Positions 8,361 through 16,027 of a stretch of DNA of 64,000 nucleotides are shown here, in pieces. The notes beneath the pieces are model-generated. The model was not told the DNA's origin, did no database searches, and was given only the letters and a program-made list of their open reading frames with translations. Source of the DNA: Sphingomonas sp. PR090111-T3T-6A. Lineage in GTDB: Bacteria > Pseudomonadota > Alphaproteobacteria > Sphingomonadales > Sphingomonadaceae. Location: assembly GCF_000383095.1 (NCBI RefSeq), contig NZ_AORL01000010.1:1-64000 (forward strand). The letters are read 5' to 3'. A program made the position numbers and the translations under genes. How positions within the stretch are numbered: the first letter of the stretch is position 1; every line of letters begins with the position of its first letter.

Positions 8361-8941
8361 GATTCCGACTGCTCCAGGGGGAAGAAGGCGCCGTCGCTCC
8401 ACAGCCCGATCGCGCCGCCGGGGCCGGCCGGCCCGGTGATGGCGAGGTCCGCCAGCGCATAATAGACAGGCCGCGCTACCAGCGCGTCGAGCCCGTCGCG
8501 CACGCGCAGATAAGGGTGCGCGCCATGGCCGCGATCCTCGATCGTCAGCGGATGGTCGGGCCCAAGGAAGACGATATCGCCGACATTGGTGCGCAGCGCG
8601 ATGCGGCTGGCCTCGGCCGTGCCCTCGCTCTCCATCTCGACCGCGACGAAGGGCGCGTCGTCCACCGTGATGGAGAGCTTCTCCACCGGCGTCACCAGGA
8701 CATGGCCGCCATCCGCCTCGCGCCGCAGCAGGGTGGAGAAGAGCCGCACCATCGCCGGCCGCCCGATCGGCGAGCCTTCATGCAGCCACGTGCCGTCCGC
8801 AAGAATCCGCATGGCGCTGTCGCCGCAATGCTCCGGGCTCCAGCGCTCCACGGGGGGAAGCTGTCCTTCGGCGGCGAGCCTGGCGATCTCGCTCAGCGAC
8901 AGGCCGGCGATCGCATCGGGGGGAGGGGTGGTGAGCGGCAT
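8357..8941 (-). CDS. DUF1285 family protein
   Basis: Cytosolic protein of 194 aa with the DUF1285 pattern: LPPVERWSPEHCGDSAMRIL, DGTWLHEGSPIGRPAMVRLF, EKLSITVDDAPF and HPYLRVRDGLDALVARPVYY. The family has no assigned activity; some structures suggest small-molecule or signal binding. ATG 8941 is preceded by a strong GGGGGAGG Shine-Dalgarno sequence. It is the first gene of the coupled cluster with the Nudix hydrolase and cca, an association that suggests a role in coenzyme or RNA metabolism, though this is only inference. Confidence 0.82.
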   Translation of the reverse strand: MPLTTPPPDAIAGLSLSEIARLAAEGQLPPVERWSPEHCGDSAMRILADGTWLHEGSPIGRPAMVRLFSTLLRREADGGHVLVTPVEKLSITVDDAPFVAVEMESEGTAEASRIALRTNVGDIVFLGPDHPLTIEDRGHGAHPYLRVRDGLDALVARPVYYALADLAITGPAGPGGAIGLWSDGAFFPLEQSES

Positions 8942-8980
8942 CTTCCTCCCCCTAAAGCGATTTTCCTTCAGGGGAAATGT

Positions 8981-9529
8981 TCAGCCGCGCGGCGCCAGCC
9001 GCCCTCGTGCCGGGAGCCTCTGCCCCTCGTCGAGCCGGGCGAGGAGACGCCGCCGCTCGAACGGGCCGGGGAGTTCCCATTCCCCAGTGGCCTCTGCCGT
9101 GAAGCCGAACGGCCCGTAATATTCCGGGTCCCCGATCAGCACGGCGGGGATACCCGTCCCGTCGATCGCGGCGAGCCCGCGGCGAAGCATGGTGCGGCCG
9201 ATGCCTTCGCTGCGGCGATCGGGATGGACCGCGATCGGCCCGACCAGCCAGAGCGGCGTCACGCTGTCGTCCTCGCCCACGAGCGCGAGGGGCCAGCTCT
9301 GGAGCGAGCCGACCAGCCGGCCATGCTCGTCAAAGGCGGCGCAGCTGGCGACGGGTTCGGCGGCGACGCCGTCTCGCAGGCGGTAGGCGGTGCGTTGGCG
9401 TCGCTCGTGGCCGAAGGAGAGATCGAGCAGAGCCTCGACCGCCATATTATCCGCCAGCCCCAGTGGCGCGAGATGCGCGCCATGCGCCTCCGCAGCCTTG
9501 ATTGCGCCTGTAGCCGTCACCGTTTCCAC
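8981..9529 (-). CDS. GNAT family N-acetyltransferase
   Basis: Protein of 182 aa similar to the YhbS group of GNAT acetyltransferases. The acetyl-CoA binding segment is VGPIAVHPDRRSEGIGRTML (about residues 95-114), followed by IPAVLIGDPEYYGPFGF. The GTG 9529 start is supported by an AGGAGG sequence at 9541-9546, 11 nt upstream. It lies on the same strand and just upstream of DUF1285 (39-bp gap), so may be cotranscribed. The acceptor substrate cannot be predicted. Confidence 0.85.
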   Translation of the reverse strand: METVTATGAIKAAEAHGAHLAPLGLADNMAVEALLDLSFGHERRQRTAYRLRDGVAAEPVASCAAFDEHGRLVGSLQSWPLALVGEDDSVTPLWLVGPIAVHPDRRSEGIGRTMLRRGLAAIDGTGIPAVLIGDPEYYGPFGFTAEATGEWELPGPFERRRLLARLDEGQRLPARGRLAPRG

Positions 9530-9665
9530 CCGTTCCGATCCTCCTTGTCCGATTCGAAAGGCGCCGCGCTCTAGCGGTTCTTGGGCACGCTGTGAAATCC
9601 GCGCGCCTTGCCGCCCGCGCGTGGGCTGGCTAGGCGAACGCCATTGCAGATGGATGAAAGCGATT

Positions 9666-10043
9666 ATGGCGGACGATCTTCTTCAGCTTGAGGTCTCGGG
9701 AATCGAGACGATGGTGCTGACCGGCATCTATTCGGAGGAGACGCATCTGCCGCAGCCGCTGCGTGTCTCGGTGACGGTGGACCTCGCGCTGCCGGAGGCG
9801 AAGTTCGCGCCCGATACGCCGCTCAACCAGTCCAAGAACTATATGGATCTCAAGAAGGCGGTGACCGATTCGCTGCCCGAAGGTCTGCACTTCACCCTGG
9901 TCGAGGCGGTGGCGGAGCACATCATCGCGACGATGTTCGCCGGCGACGAGCGGGTGCGCCGCGTCGAGGTGAAGATCGTGAAGCTCGCCATCTCGCAGGG
10001 CGGCGAGGAGATCGGCATCCGTCTGGTGAGGCATCGCGCGTGA
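9666..10043 (+). CDS. folB: dihydroneopterin aldolase
   Basis: Protein of 125 aa of the FolB/FolX family, which converts 7,8-dihydroneopterin to 6-hydroxymethyl-dihydropterin and glycolaldehyde in folate synthesis. Recognisable parts are LEVSGIETMVLTGIYSEETH, the NYMDLKKAVTDSL segment, HFTLVEAVAEHI (with the conserved Glu) and RRVEVKIVKLAI. ATG 9654 (MKAIMADD) is an alternative start; ATG 9666 has a GGATGAAAG sequence five bases upstream. The stop overlaps the GTG start of the next gene (GTGA), which encodes a pteridine-reductase-like SDR, reinforcing a pterin role. Confidence 0.87.
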   Translation: MADDLLQLEVSGIETMVLTGIYSEETHLPQPLRVSVTVDLALPEAKFAPDTPLNQSKNYMDLKKAVTDSLPEGLHFTLVEAVAEHIIATMFAGDERVRRVEVKIVKLAISQGGEEIGIRLVRHRA

Positions 10044-10831
10044 CGGCGGCCCGCCCGCTGGCGCTGGTGACCGGCGGTTGCCGGCGGCTGGGGGCGGCGC
10101 TCTGCGCGGCGCTGGCCGAGGCGGGCTACGACCTCGCCATCCACAGCGGCGCGACGTCGGCGCCCGAAGCCGGGCTGGCCGAGCGGCTGGCCGGCGCGGG
10201 CGCGGTGTGGCGCCACTTCACCGCCGACCTCGCGGACGAGGCGGCGGTGGCGGGCCTGCTGCCGACGGTGGAGGCCTCCTTCGGCCGTGCGCCGGCGCTG
10301 CTCGTCAACAACGCCGCGCGATTCGACTACGACTCGCCGGAAACCGCCACGCAGGCGGGGATGCTCAGCCATTATGCGGTGAACAGCGCCGCGCCGGTGC
10401 TGCTCGCGACCGCGCTCGCCACCAGGGCGGGGCCGGAGCACCGGGTGGCGATCGTCAATATCCTCGACCAGCGCATCGCCGCGCCCAATGCGGACCAGTT
10501 CAGCTACACGCTGTCCAAACTGGCGCTGGCGGAGGCGACGACCATCCTCGCCCGGCGATTCGCACCTTATGTCCGGGTTTCGGCCGTGGCGCCGGGGCTG
10601 ACGCTGCCGACCGCCGACTATGATGCCGCGCGGCTGGCCGAGGCGGCGAAGCGGATGCCGCTCGCAGCGCTGCCCTCCCCGGCGGAGATCGCCGAAGCGG
10701 TGCTTTATCTTGCGCGCGCGGGGGCGGTGACGGGGCAGACGCTCTTCGTCGACGGCGGGGCGCATCTCTGCCACTTTTCCCGCGACTTCCTGTTCCTGGA
10801 AGCCGCGGAGGAAAGCGAGCCGCGGCCTTAA
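10040..10831 (+). CDS. SDR oxidoreductase, pteridine reductase (FolM/PTR1)-like
   Basis: Protein of 263 aa with a complete short-chain dehydrogenase fold. The N-terminal cofactor motif is TGGCRRLG, the TGxxxRxG form typical of FolM/PTR1 NADPH-dependent pteridine reductases rather than the usual TGxxxGxG. NNAARFDYDSP, YTLSKLALAEATTILARRF (YxxxK catalytic pair) and VAPGLTLP follow. The gene overlaps folB by four bases. Together these suggest reduction of dihydrofolate or dihydromonapterin, or salvage of oxidised pterins. Whether the window strain also has FolA is unknown. The SDR family is certain, the substrate inferred. The TAA stop shares TTAA with the stop of the convergent next gene. Confidence 0.85.
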   Translation: MTAARPLALVTGGCRRLGAALCAALAEAGYDLAIHSGATSAPEAGLAERLAGAGAVWRHFTADLADEAAVAGLLPTVEASFGRAPALLVNNAARFDYDSPETATQAGMLSHYAVNSAAPVLLATALATRAGPEHRVAIVNILDQRIAAPNADQFSYTLSKLALAEATTILARRFAPYVRVSAVAPGLTLPTADYDAARLAEAAKRMPLAALPSPAEIAEAVLYLARAGAVTGQTLFVDGGAHLCHFSRDFLFLEAAEESEPRP

Positions 10832-11694
10832 TTGGCCACGGCGTCGGCCCCGCTCGTGGTGCGGCCGCAGGGGCCGAGGCCCTTCAGCACGAGGCGATAA
10901 TCGTCGCGCGCCTGCGCCGCGTCGTCGACCGCCTGGTCGGCCACCGCGTCATCGGGCAGGGTCGACGGAAGCCCGCAGGCGAGGCGATACCAGAGCAGCG
11001 TCTCATGCTTGGGAGCTGCCGCCTGATCGTCGACGATCTCGCCGAGCGAGACGGACCAGCGCGGGTCCTCGCCGGGGTGGCGCTGGACGTTGAGCGATAC
11101 CGGGCGATTATCCGCGGTTTTCAGGAATATCTGGGTCTCGCCCTCACCGGGAATGCTGCCCGCGACATGGAAGGCGTGGCCGACCCCGGTGACCACCGGC
11201 GGCGCCGAGGGGGAGTTGGCCTCGGACAGGATCGCGCGCAGCCGCTGCTCGCGCTCGGGCGTCCATGCGAGCTGCGCCTTGCGAGAGACGAGCTGGAGCG
11301 TCCCGGGCTTGCCCGGAATCGGGCGCGAGAGCAGAATCAGTTTCTGCTTCTTGAGCTTCGGAGGGTGATTCGCGGCATCCAGAGGCATGTCCACCAGCCA
11401 GGAGACGGTCCCCGGGAGGCCGCTGCGACCCGCGATCAGCGCATCGACATCCCCTTCCACATAGAATCGCACATACCCCGGCGCGACCCCCACCGCATCC
11501 GGCCCCTTGAGGCGGATCGTGTTGCGCACGGTGACGATCACGGTTGCGCGTGCTGCAAGTGCGAGATCGATCAGGTCCGCATAGCTTTCCGTGGCGGAGT
11601 TCTGCGCGCCAATCGGTGTCTGCGATGATGCTGCGCTAGCGAAGGTCAAGGCGCCGAATAGGAGCAGGCCTGCCAATTTCGGCTGACATTTCAT
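10828..11694 (-). CDS. hypothetical exported protein
   Basis: I do not recognise a family. The 288-aa product starts at ATG 11694 with a signal peptide (KCQPKLAGLLLFGALTFASA, cleavage probably after ASA or SSQ). The mature part is soluble, with beta-rich stretches such as ATVIVTVRNTIRLKG and YVRFYVEGDVDALIAG. Two Cys near the C-terminus (ACGLP and GPCGRT) could form a disulfide in the periplasm. It lies divergent from the tonB operon and convergent with the SDR gene, sharing the TTAA stop. An upstream in-frame extension to 11775 is unlikely because it would bury the signal peptide. Confidence 0.7.
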   Translation of the reverse strand: MKCQPKLAGLLLFGALTFASAASSQTPIGAQNSATESYADLIDLALAARATVIVTVRNTIRLKGPDAVGVAPGYVRFYVEGDVDALIAGRSGLPGTVSWLVDMPLDAANHPPKLKKQKLILLSRPIPGKPGTLQLVSRKAQLAWTPEREQRLRAILSEANSPSAPPVVTGVGHAFHVAGSIPGEGETQIFLKTADNRPVSLNVQRHPGEDPRWSVSLGEIVDDQAAAPKHETLLWYRLACGLPSTLPDDAVADQAVDDAAQARDDYRLVLKGLGPCGRTTSGADAVAN

Positions 11695-11881
11695 GGGCGA
11701 CCAACCTCCACTCTTCAATCTGTCATGGTTCGTAATGCACCCTTTTTCCCTGCCGTTTTGGCTCGCGGGATTCAAGGGACGGAGCGGAATTATGACTCCT
11801 GGGATGCCAAGACATTGCCCGATCGTATATGTAAGGGATGGACATCAAATCGATCGCTGCATAGCATGAAGTGACGGCAAG

Positions 11882-11924
11882 GGGGGTCTGACGGCCCGCG
11901 ATGTTTCGCGGCCATCTGACCCCC
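11882..11924 (+). promoter_or_regulatory. large two-part hairpin in the tonB leader
   Basis: An outer stem GGGGGTC (11882-11888) pairs with GACCCCC (11918-11924). An inner stem GGCC-C-GCGA (11893-11901, one bulged C) pairs with TCGCGGCC (11906-11913) around a TGTT loop. Four unpaired bases lie on each side between them. No T tract follows, so it is not an obvious terminator. It ends 45 nt before the tonB ATG and may affect leader RNA stability or translation. Confidence 0.5.
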
Positions 11925-11969
11925 ATTGCCATGCCGCAGCCTTTCGACAGCACGGAGTGGCTCTCTTTA

Positions 11970-12635
11970 ATGGCCTACGTCGACCAAAATCAGAGTAAGG
12001 AGAAGACGATCGCGGCGGTTATCACCGCGATCCTCATCGCCGCTGTCGGCTACGCATTCTACACTGGCCTCGCCTTCAACATCGTTAAGAAGGTGGCCAA
12101 GCAGATGACCGTACTCGACATCAAGGAACCGCCGCCCCCGCCTCCGAAGCAGCCGCCGCCTCCGCCGAAGGAGCAGCCGAAGGTCGAGTCGCCGCCGATT
12201 GTCACTCCGCCGCCGATCGTGCAGCCGCCGGTCGTCTCGGCGCCGCCGATCGTGACGACGCCGAACCCCCCGCCTGCTCCGGTGATCCAGGCTCCGGTCG
12301 CGCCGTCGCCCCCTCCGGCGCCGCCGAAGCCGAGCCAGGCAAGTGGCCCCAAACCCCGCGGCAATCCGGGCGATTGGGCTAATTCGGACGATTATCCGCC
12401 GTCCGCCCAGCGTAATCAGGAGCAGGGTCGCACCGGCTTCAGGCTGGACGTCGGCGCCGATGGTAAGCCGACCAACTGTACGGTGACCTCGTCGAGCGGC
12501 TTCGCCGATCTCGACCAGACGGCCTGCCGCGTGCTCCTGCGTCGTGCGCGCTTCACCCCGGCGAAGGACGTCGCGGGTAGCGGCATTGCCTCGACCTACA
12601 GCAGCACCGTCGTGTGGCAGCTGCCCAAGGACTGA
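11970..12635 (+). CDS. tonB: energy transducer TonB
   Basis: Protein of 221 aa with TonB architecture. A single N-terminal membrane anchor (IAAVITAILIAAVGYAFYTG, about residues 13-32) is followed by a long proline-rich periplasmic spacer (about residues 52-140, with many PPPPP, PPI and PPV runs). The C-terminal domain carries GRTGFRLDVGADGKPTNCTV and CRVLLRRARFTPAKD. It transmits proton-motive force from ExbB/ExbD to outer-membrane receptors, such as the one at 20151-22289. ATG 11970 fits the usual MAYVDQ start of sphingomonad TonB proteins and has GGAG about 10 nt upstream. It is the first gene of the tonB-exbB-exbD-exbD operon. Confidence 0.93.
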   Translation: MAYVDQNQSKEKTIAAVITAILIAAVGYAFYTGLAFNIVKKVAKQMTVLDIKEPPPPPPKQPPPPPKEQPKVESPPIVTPPPIVQPPVVSAPPIVTTPNPPPAPVIQAPVAPSPPPAPPKPSQASGPKPRGNPGDWANSDDYPPSAQRNQEQGRTGFRLDVGADGKPTNCTVTSSSGFADLDQTACRVLLRRARFTPAKDVAGSGIASTYSSTVVWQLPKD

Positions 12636-12718
12636 TGTGACGGCCGGTCCACGGTGACGTGACCGGCCCGTCCCTTTTTCTCTTTGCACTCCATATTTAC
12701 CTCAAGGAACCGACGACA

Positions 12719-13480
12719 ATGACGACCCCCGCTACCGCCGCCGCCGCCGGTGCCAACCCGTACGGTCTGGTCCCCGCTCTTCAGCAGGGCGGCCTCATCA
12801 CGCAGACCGTGTTCGGCCTGCTGGTGGTTTCGCTCGCTTTCTCGCTGTTCATCATCTTCTCGAAGCTGTTCGAGCAGCAGAAGATCATCAACCAGGCGAA
12901 GAAGGTCCGTGCGTCCTTCTGGAGCGCGCCGAACATGCGCGACGCTGCCGCGAAGCTCGAGAAGAACTCGGCTTATCGCCAGATCGTCGACGACGGCATC
13001 ATCGCCGAGGAGCAGCACTCGAAGCTGACCGATCCGATCGACCAGCACGAGTGGATCCACAGCTCGATCGTCCGCAGCCAGAACTCGATCGCGTCGAAGC
13101 TCGGCACCGGCCTCGCCTTCCTCGCCACCGTCGGTTCGACGGCGCCGTTCGTGGGTCTGTTCGGTACGGTTATCGGTATCTACCGCGCGCTCATCAAGAT
13201 CGGCATGGCCGGTCAGGCTTCGATCGACGCCGTCGCCGGCCCGGTCGGTGAAGCGCTCATCATGACCGCTCTCGGTCTCGCCGTCGCCGTTCCGGCCGTG
13301 CTCGGCTACAACTGGCTCGTCCGCCGCAACAAGACGATCGTCGAGGGCCTGACCGCCTTCGCCAACGATGTCCACGGCTACATGATCTCGAACGGCGCGG
13401 TGCGTCCGTCCTACGGCCTGACCAAGGTTGGCCAGCCGAAGGTCGCCACCACCGCTTCGGGCGTGCAGACCAAGGCGTAA
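12719..13480 (+). CDS. exbB: ExbB, TonB-system proton channel subunit
   Basis: Protein of 253 aa of the MotA/TolQ/ExbB family. It has three membrane segments: QTVFGLLVVSLAFSLFIIFS, then GTGLAFLATVGSTAPFVGLF, and LIMTALGLAVAVPAVLGYNW. The family signature GLFGTVIGIYRALIKIG is present. ExbB forms the pentameric channel around the ExbD helices that powers TonB. ATG 12719 follows an AAGGA sequence. The gene lies 83 bp after tonB and is followed by a strongly structured intercistronic region before exbD. Confidence 0.95.
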   Translation: MTTPATAAAAGANPYGLVPALQQGGLITQTVFGLLVVSLAFSLFIIFSKLFEQQKIINQAKKVRASFWSAPNMRDAAAKLEKNSAYRQIVDDGIIAEEQHSKLTDPIDQHEWIHSSIVRSQNSIASKLGTGLAFLATVGSTAPFVGLFGTVIGIYRALIKIGMAGQASIDAVAGPVGEALIMTALGLAVAVPAVLGYNWLVRRNKTIVEGLTAFANDVHGYMISNGAVRPSYGLTKVGQPKVATTASGVQTKA

Positions 13481-13487
13481 TCCGGTG

Positions 13488-13547
13488 ACGGCCGCCGCCT
13501 TTCCTTCGGGCGGGGCGGCGGCCGTGGCAGGCGGGCTCCGGCCCGCC
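13488..13547 (+). promoter_or_regulatory. two hairpins between exbB and exbD
   Basis: A perfect 12-bp stem (ACGGCCGCCGCC at 13488-13499 with its complement at 13514-13525) is followed by a 7-bp stem (GGCGGGC at 13530-13536, GCCCGCC at 13541-13547, loop TCCG). No T tract follows, so it is not an ordinary terminator. It may stabilise the upstream tonB-exbB transcript segment or set different expression levels across the operon. Confidence 0.5.
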
Positions 13548-13603
13548 CGCCGCGGTTACAAGGCGCCCCAGGGCGCTCGCGAGAACGATAGGAATCTTAT
13601 CCG

Positions 13604-14089
13604 ATGGCAATGAGTGTGGGAGCCGAGAGCGGCGACGACGTGCCAATGTCGGACATCAACACGACGCCGCTCGTCGACGTCATGCTGGTGCTTCTGATCA
13701 TCTTCCTGATTACCGTGCCGGTCGTGGTGCAGACCGTGCCGCTCAAGCTGCCCAACGTGCGCAACGAGCCGACGCAGACCAAGCCGGAGAACGTGAACCT
13801 CTCCGTCAAGGCCGACAGCGCGGGCACCTGCGAGGTCTACTGGGGCCGCCAGAAGGTCACTTCGCAGGAGCTGCTTGATCGCTCGGTGGCGAAGCTCAAG
13901 GCCCAGGTCGACAAGCTTGGCGGGCCAGCCAACGTGACCCCGGACAACCTGCCCGAGGCGCATATCCGTGGCGACGTGAACACCCCCTACAAGTGCATTG
14001 GCGGGACGGTGACGATGTTGCAGCGGGCCGGCTTCCTGAAGGTTGGCTTCATTTCCGAGCCGCCGCCGGGTGGCAACCCGCGCATGTAA
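13604..14089 (+). CDS. exbD: ExbD, first copy
   Basis: Biopolymer transport protein of 161 aa. A short cytoplasmic N-terminus ends in MSDINTTPLVDVMLVLLIIF, which contains the conserved membrane Asp (D-V-M-L-V) used for proton transfer. One membrane helix (about residues 25-45) and a periplasmic domain follow. The periplasmic part contains two Cys (GTCEVYW and YKCIGG). Two consecutive exbD genes are typical of Xanthomonas- and sphingomonad-type TonB operons. The copy has a longer periplasmic domain than the second ExbD. Confidence 0.93.
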   Translation: MAMSVGAESGDDVPMSDINTTPLVDVMLVLLIIFLITVPVVVQTVPLKLPNVRNEPTQTKPENVNLSVKADSAGTCEVYWGRQKVTSQELLDRSVAKLKAQVDKLGGPANVTPDNLPEAHIRGDVNTPYKCIGGTVTMLQRAGFLKVGFISEPPPGGNPRM

Positions 14090-14121
14090 TGCCGGCTCGA
14101 GCAATTCTGGAGTAACCACCA

Positions 14122-14550
14122 ATGGCAATGGCCGCAGGCACCGCCGAAGGCGAGCCCATGATGGACATCAACACGACGCCGCTGATCGACGTCATGCTGG
14201 TGCTCCTCATCATGTTCATCATCACCATCCCGATCCAGACTCACGCCGTGAAGCTGGACCTGCCGGTGAACACCAACAGCAATCCGCCGCCCATCAACCC
14301 GACCAAGAACACCATCTCGACCGACGCGGCCGGGGCGATGTTCTGGAACGGTCAGCCGGTGCCGGATCTGGTGACGCTGCGTCAGTATATCGACCTGACG
14401 AAGAACCTGCCGGACGAGCCCGAGCTGCATCTGCTGCCGGACCCGAACACCCGCTACGACACCATCGACAATATCCTGGCGGTGGTGAAGAAGTCGCAGG
14501 TCGGCAAGTTCGGCTTCGAAGGCAATGAGCGTTACGCCGACGCCTTCTGA
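14122..14550 (+). CDS. exbD: ExbD, second copy
   Basis: Protein of 142 aa with the same layout as the first ExbD: MMDINTTPLIDVMLVLLIMF with the proton-carrying Asp, a single membrane helix, then PIQTHAVKLDLPVNTN and a periplasmic domain without Cys. GGAG lies about nine bases before ATG 14122, and the gap to the first exbD is 32 bp. In Xanthomonas the second ExbD has a specialised role; whether the two copies mix in one complex here is unknown. An intrinsic terminator follows, ending the operon. Confidence 0.93.
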   Translation: MAMAAGTAEGEPMMDINTTPLIDVMLVLLIMFIITIPIQTHAVKLDLPVNTNSNPPPINPTKNTISTDAAGAMFWNGQPVPDLVTLRQYIDLTKNLPDEPELHLLPDPNTRYDTIDNILAVVKKSQVGKFGFEGNERYADAF

Positions 14551-14576
14551 TCCGGTCTGATCGGACGAGAAAACAA

Positions 14577-14607
14577 GGGCGGTCCCAGCGATGGGGCCGC
14601 CCTTTTT
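14577..14607 (+). terminator. intrinsic terminator of the tonB operon
   Basis: GGGCGGTCCC (14577-14586) pairs with GGGGCCGCCC (14593-14602) through one wobble pair, with loop AGCGAT, followed directly by TTTTT. It starts 26 bases after the second exbD stop. Confidence 0.9.
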
Positions 14608-14636
14608 CTGTGTTTGTTGCTTGAGGGGAGGGAGTG

Positions 14637-15641
14637 ATGGGGCGACGGGTTTGGGGAGTATTGCCGTGGGTGGCCGGGCTCGGCCTCGCCATGCCGGTAG
14701 AGGCGGCGGACTGGTCGGGCACATGGGCGGCGCGCACCGTCGATCGCACCTATGAGATCGTTTCCATCAGTCCTGTGAAGGAGACGGGCGGTTCCGCGAA
14801 GGAGGCCGGCGGTTGGAGCGTGACGATCCGGCGGCCGAAGGGAAGCTGGCTCTATGCGGGCGGCATGGTCGGCAAGCTGGGCGGGGAGATCGAGAGCGCC
14901 CCTTATCGCGTGTTGTCGGAGGCTCCCGATCAGTTGGAGATCGCGAGGCAGGCGGAGGGCGGAAACGGAACGCGCTACCGCCTCACGAAGCAGGCGGACG
15001 GGCAACTGCTTCTGGCGATTGAGGGCACCGGCGCGGAGATGTTGCTGGATCGGGCGCGGCCAAGCGAAACCGTGTCGTCCGGCTGGCCGAACGGCGAAGA
15101 GATTGCGCTGGTCGAGCACTGGCCGGACAATCCCGAGATGACGGCGATGTTCGATCAGGATCAGGCGGCCCGGAACATTCCCCTGGGCCAGTCGATCGAC
15201 TGGACGGTGGTGAGGCCCGCCGACGAAGCGCGGCGGAAGAGGGCGGAGGCGCTGATCGCCGCCGGCGCGCTGCATAGCGGGGCGGATTTCTACCATGCCG
15301 CCTTTATCTTCCAGCATGGCGAAGATGCGTCGGATTTCCTCAAGGCCCATGTGCTGGCCGTCGCAGCGGCGGCGCGGGGTTATCGCTCGGCGAGCTGGAT
15401 CGCGGCAGCCAGTCTGGACCGATATCTCCAGAGCAAGAAGGAGCCGCAGATTTTCGGCACCCAGTATCGCATTCCCCCGGATGCGCCCGCGACGCAGGAG
15501 CCTTATGATCGTGCGCTCGTCACGGACGGCTTGCGGGCGGTGGCTGGCGTCCCCTCGTTGGCCGAGCAGGAGAAACGCCGGGCGGCCTATGATGCGCATC
15601 GGCCTCCGGCTCAGGCCCCGATCGCTAAAGGCGCAAAGTAA
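14637..15641 (+). CDS. exported DUF6624-like protein
   Basis: Protein of 334 aa. ATG 14637 (or GTG 14634) lies behind a strong GAGGGGAGGGAG sequence. A signal peptide (about residues 1-23, ending PVEAA) precedes a beta-rich N-terminal half (DWSGTWAARTVDRTYEIVSI, lipocalin-like spacing). The C-terminal half has the DUF6624 pattern of an aspartate-rich start, YHAAFIFQHGEDASDFLKAH, and an SLDRYLQSKKEPQIFGTQY ending. DUF6624 proteins have no established function. It is separated from exbD by a terminator and so probably has its own promoter. The assignment is from motif reading only. Confidence 0.65.
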   Translation: MGRRVWGVLPWVAGLGLAMPVEAADWSGTWAARTVDRTYEIVSISPVKETGGSAKEAGGWSVTIRRPKGSWLYAGGMVGKLGGEIESAPYRVLSEAPDQLEIARQAEGGNGTRYRLTKQADGQLLLAIEGTGAEMLLDRARPSETVSSGWPNGEEIALVEHWPDNPEMTAMFDQDQAARNIPLGQSIDWTVVRPADEARRKRAEALIAAGALHSGADFYHAAFIFQHGEDASDFLKAHVLAVAAAARGYRSASWIAAASLDRYLQSKKEPQIFGTQYRIPPDAPATQEPYDRALVTDGLRAVAGVPSLAEQEKRRAAYDAHRPPAQAPIAKGAK

Positions 15642-15698
15642 GACCCACCGCAATGGCGGGCGGGGCGGGCGTCATCGCCCCATGGAGAGAGGGCGCAT

Positions 15699-15736
15699 CC
15701 TCCGCTTCCCCGCCCTTGGCCAATGGGAAGCGGAGG
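15699..15736. repeat. 12-bp perfect inverted repeat between convergent genes
   Basis: CCTCCGCTTCCC (15699-15710) and GGGAAGCGGAGG (15725-15736) are exact complements separated by 14 bases. It lies between the convergent ends of the DUF6624-like and DUF3297 genes, with no T run on either side. It could be a bidirectional transcript-end hairpin or a REP-like palindrome. Confidence 0.55.
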
Positions 15737-15751
15737 CTGGCGAACCGGGCC

Positions 15752-16027
15752 TCAGCCCTCCGCGCTGTCCTCGGCCTCGGCGCCGGCGGCCGGCGTCTGG
15801 TAATAAGGCTCGACCTGGCCCTTGAGCTTCAGCGTCATCGGCATGCCCTTGCGGTCGAGCGAGCGGCCGGCCGCGACCTTGATCCAGCCTTCGGAGACGC
15901 AATACTCCTCCACATTGGTCTTCTCGACGCCGTTGAAGCGGATGCCGACGCCGCGCTGGAGGACTTCCGCGTCATAAAGCGGGCTGCGCGGGTTGACGGA
16001 AAGCCGGTCGGGGGGAGTGTCGCTCAT
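15752..16027 (-). CDS. DUF3297 family protein
   Basis: Small protein of 91 aa beginning MSDTPPDRLSVNPRSPLYDA and containing RGVGIRFNGVEKTNVEEYC and EGWIKVAAGRSLDRKGMPMT. This is the DUF3297 pattern, widespread in alpha- and gammaproteobacteria and of unknown function. It ends in an acidic tail. ATG 16027 is chosen; ATG 16036 is a possible alternative. The much longer open frame on this strand through the aconitase region is antisense and not part of the gene. It is divergent from acnA, with a 255-bp shared upstream region. Confidence 0.82.
   Translation of the reverse strand: MSDTPPDRLSVNPRSPLYDAEVLQRGVGIRFNGVEKTNVEEYCVSEGWIKVAAGRSLDRKGMPMTLKLKGQVEPYYQTPAAGAEAEDSAEG

Noticed and set aside
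7777-8460. N-terminal extension of the cca frame
   Set aside because: It lies over the Nudix and DUF1285 genes and has shadow-frame composition. ATG 7776 with the ATGA overlap explains the start.
12120-12350. Repetitive C/G-rich stretch as a repeat element
   Set aside because: It encodes the proline-rich spacer of TonB, so the repetition comes from the protein.
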